5,944 nt of DNA from an uncultured Eubacteriales bacterium (GTDB lineage Bacteria; Bacillota; Clostridia; Christensenellales; Borkfalkiaceae). Position numbers and translations under genes: made by a program. Shown here one piece after another: positions 5,745 through 5,944 of the stretch. The DNA is taken from contig CACXHH010000292.1 of NCBI GenBank assembly GCA_902767455.1, positions 1 to 5,944 on the forward strand, read 5' to 3'. The first letter of the stretch is position 1. Each line of letters begins with the position of its first letter. Under the pieces are notes generated by a model. The model ran no database searches and was not told the origin of the DNA. It saw only the letters and a program-made list of their open reading frames with translations.

Positions 5745-5944
5745 CTACTTCTCCTTCTGCTCGTTGGGGATCAGGTCCAGATGCGCATCCAGGATGACGC
5801 AGATGCGGGAGAGGATGTCCACGCCGGTTGAGTACTTACCCTGCTCGATGCGGGAGAGGTTGGCCGCATCAATGCCGGTGAGGAGAGCCAGATCACGTGC
5901 TTCCATCTTTTTGGCCTCACGGAGTTCTTTGATACGCTTGCCAA
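5745..5944 (-). CDS. XRE-family helix-turn-helix regulator (5' end beyond window)
   Basis: The last 65 residues and the TAG stop (5747-5745) are present; only a short N-terminal piece is missing. GKRIKELREAKKMEARDLAL, then LLTGIDAANLSRIEQGKYST and a C-terminal helix ending LDAHLDLIPNEQKEK, is a complete single-domain HTH_3 (Cro/C1-type) fold. ARDLALLTGI and ANLSRIEQGK form the turn and the recognition helix. Such proteins bind short DNA dyads as dimers. It sits one base upstream of the HNH_3 gene and is probably in the same transcript, so it may repress that transcript or respond with it. Its own promoter lies outside the window. The gene is GC-rich (a row at 5761-5820 is 60% by hand count). 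Confidence 0.92.
   Translation of the reverse strand, partial: GKRIKELREAKKMEARDLALLTGIDAANLSRIEQGKYSTGVDILSRICVILDAHLDLIPNEQKEK
5751..5756 (-). promoter_or_regulatory. Ribosome binding site of the HNH_3 gene, inside the XRE gene end
   Basis: AAGGAG on the minus strand lies seven bases before the ATG at 5743 and within the last codons of the XRE gene (the Gln-Lys-Glu-Lys tail). It is the strongest Shine-Dalgarno sequence in the window and fixes the HNH_3 start. Confidence 0.75.

Noticed and set aside
1..5944. CRISPR array, tRNA, rRNA or insertion sequence
   Set aside because: I saw no regularly spaced repeats, no cloverleaf or rRNA-like stretches and no transposase. This was by eye only.

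Overview
The window holds two gene groups, all on the minus strand, so it reads from high coordinates to low. The organism is most likely a member of Bacteroidota. The clue is the HNH protein at 4631-5743: its C-terminal half (a SLTPGA...NWK.P.EFP.CP stretch, ending in GREWTGGDVFDDFC) resembles, from memory, HNH proteins common in Bacteroidales. Two of the downstream genes also lack a Shine-Dalgarno sequence, which is common in that phylum. This is an inference without a database search.

Upstream group (4631-5944): an XRE-type helix-turn-helix regulator, cut by the right edge of the window, is followed after one base by a 370-residue HNH endonuclease with a strong Shine-Dalgarno sequence. Sampled rows in this part are about 53-60% GC.

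Intergenic region (4242-4630, 389 bases): I see no convincing gene. It holds two strong stem-loops (4348-4376 and 4487-4520), two short palindromes, and candidate promoter elements close to the downstream group.

Downstream group (1-4241): three tightly packed genes encode a second, unrelated HNH endonuclease (359 residues), a HIT-family nucleotide hydrolase/transferase (125 residues), and a very large protein with a PLD-type nuclease domain, an SF2 helicase core and a DUF3427 C-terminal region. The large gene is open from 2772 to the left edge (924 codons, no internal stop), and only its last few residues appear to be missing. Sampled rows here are about 37-47% GC, lower than the upstream group.

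The three downstream genes look like one functional unit: a helicase with a fused nuclease, a second nuclease, and a nucleotide-processing enzyme. This resembles a restriction-like or anti-phage defence module, and it is the best candidate in the window for an undescribed system. The individual families are known. That they form a system, and that it acts in defence, is inference from gene content and spacing.
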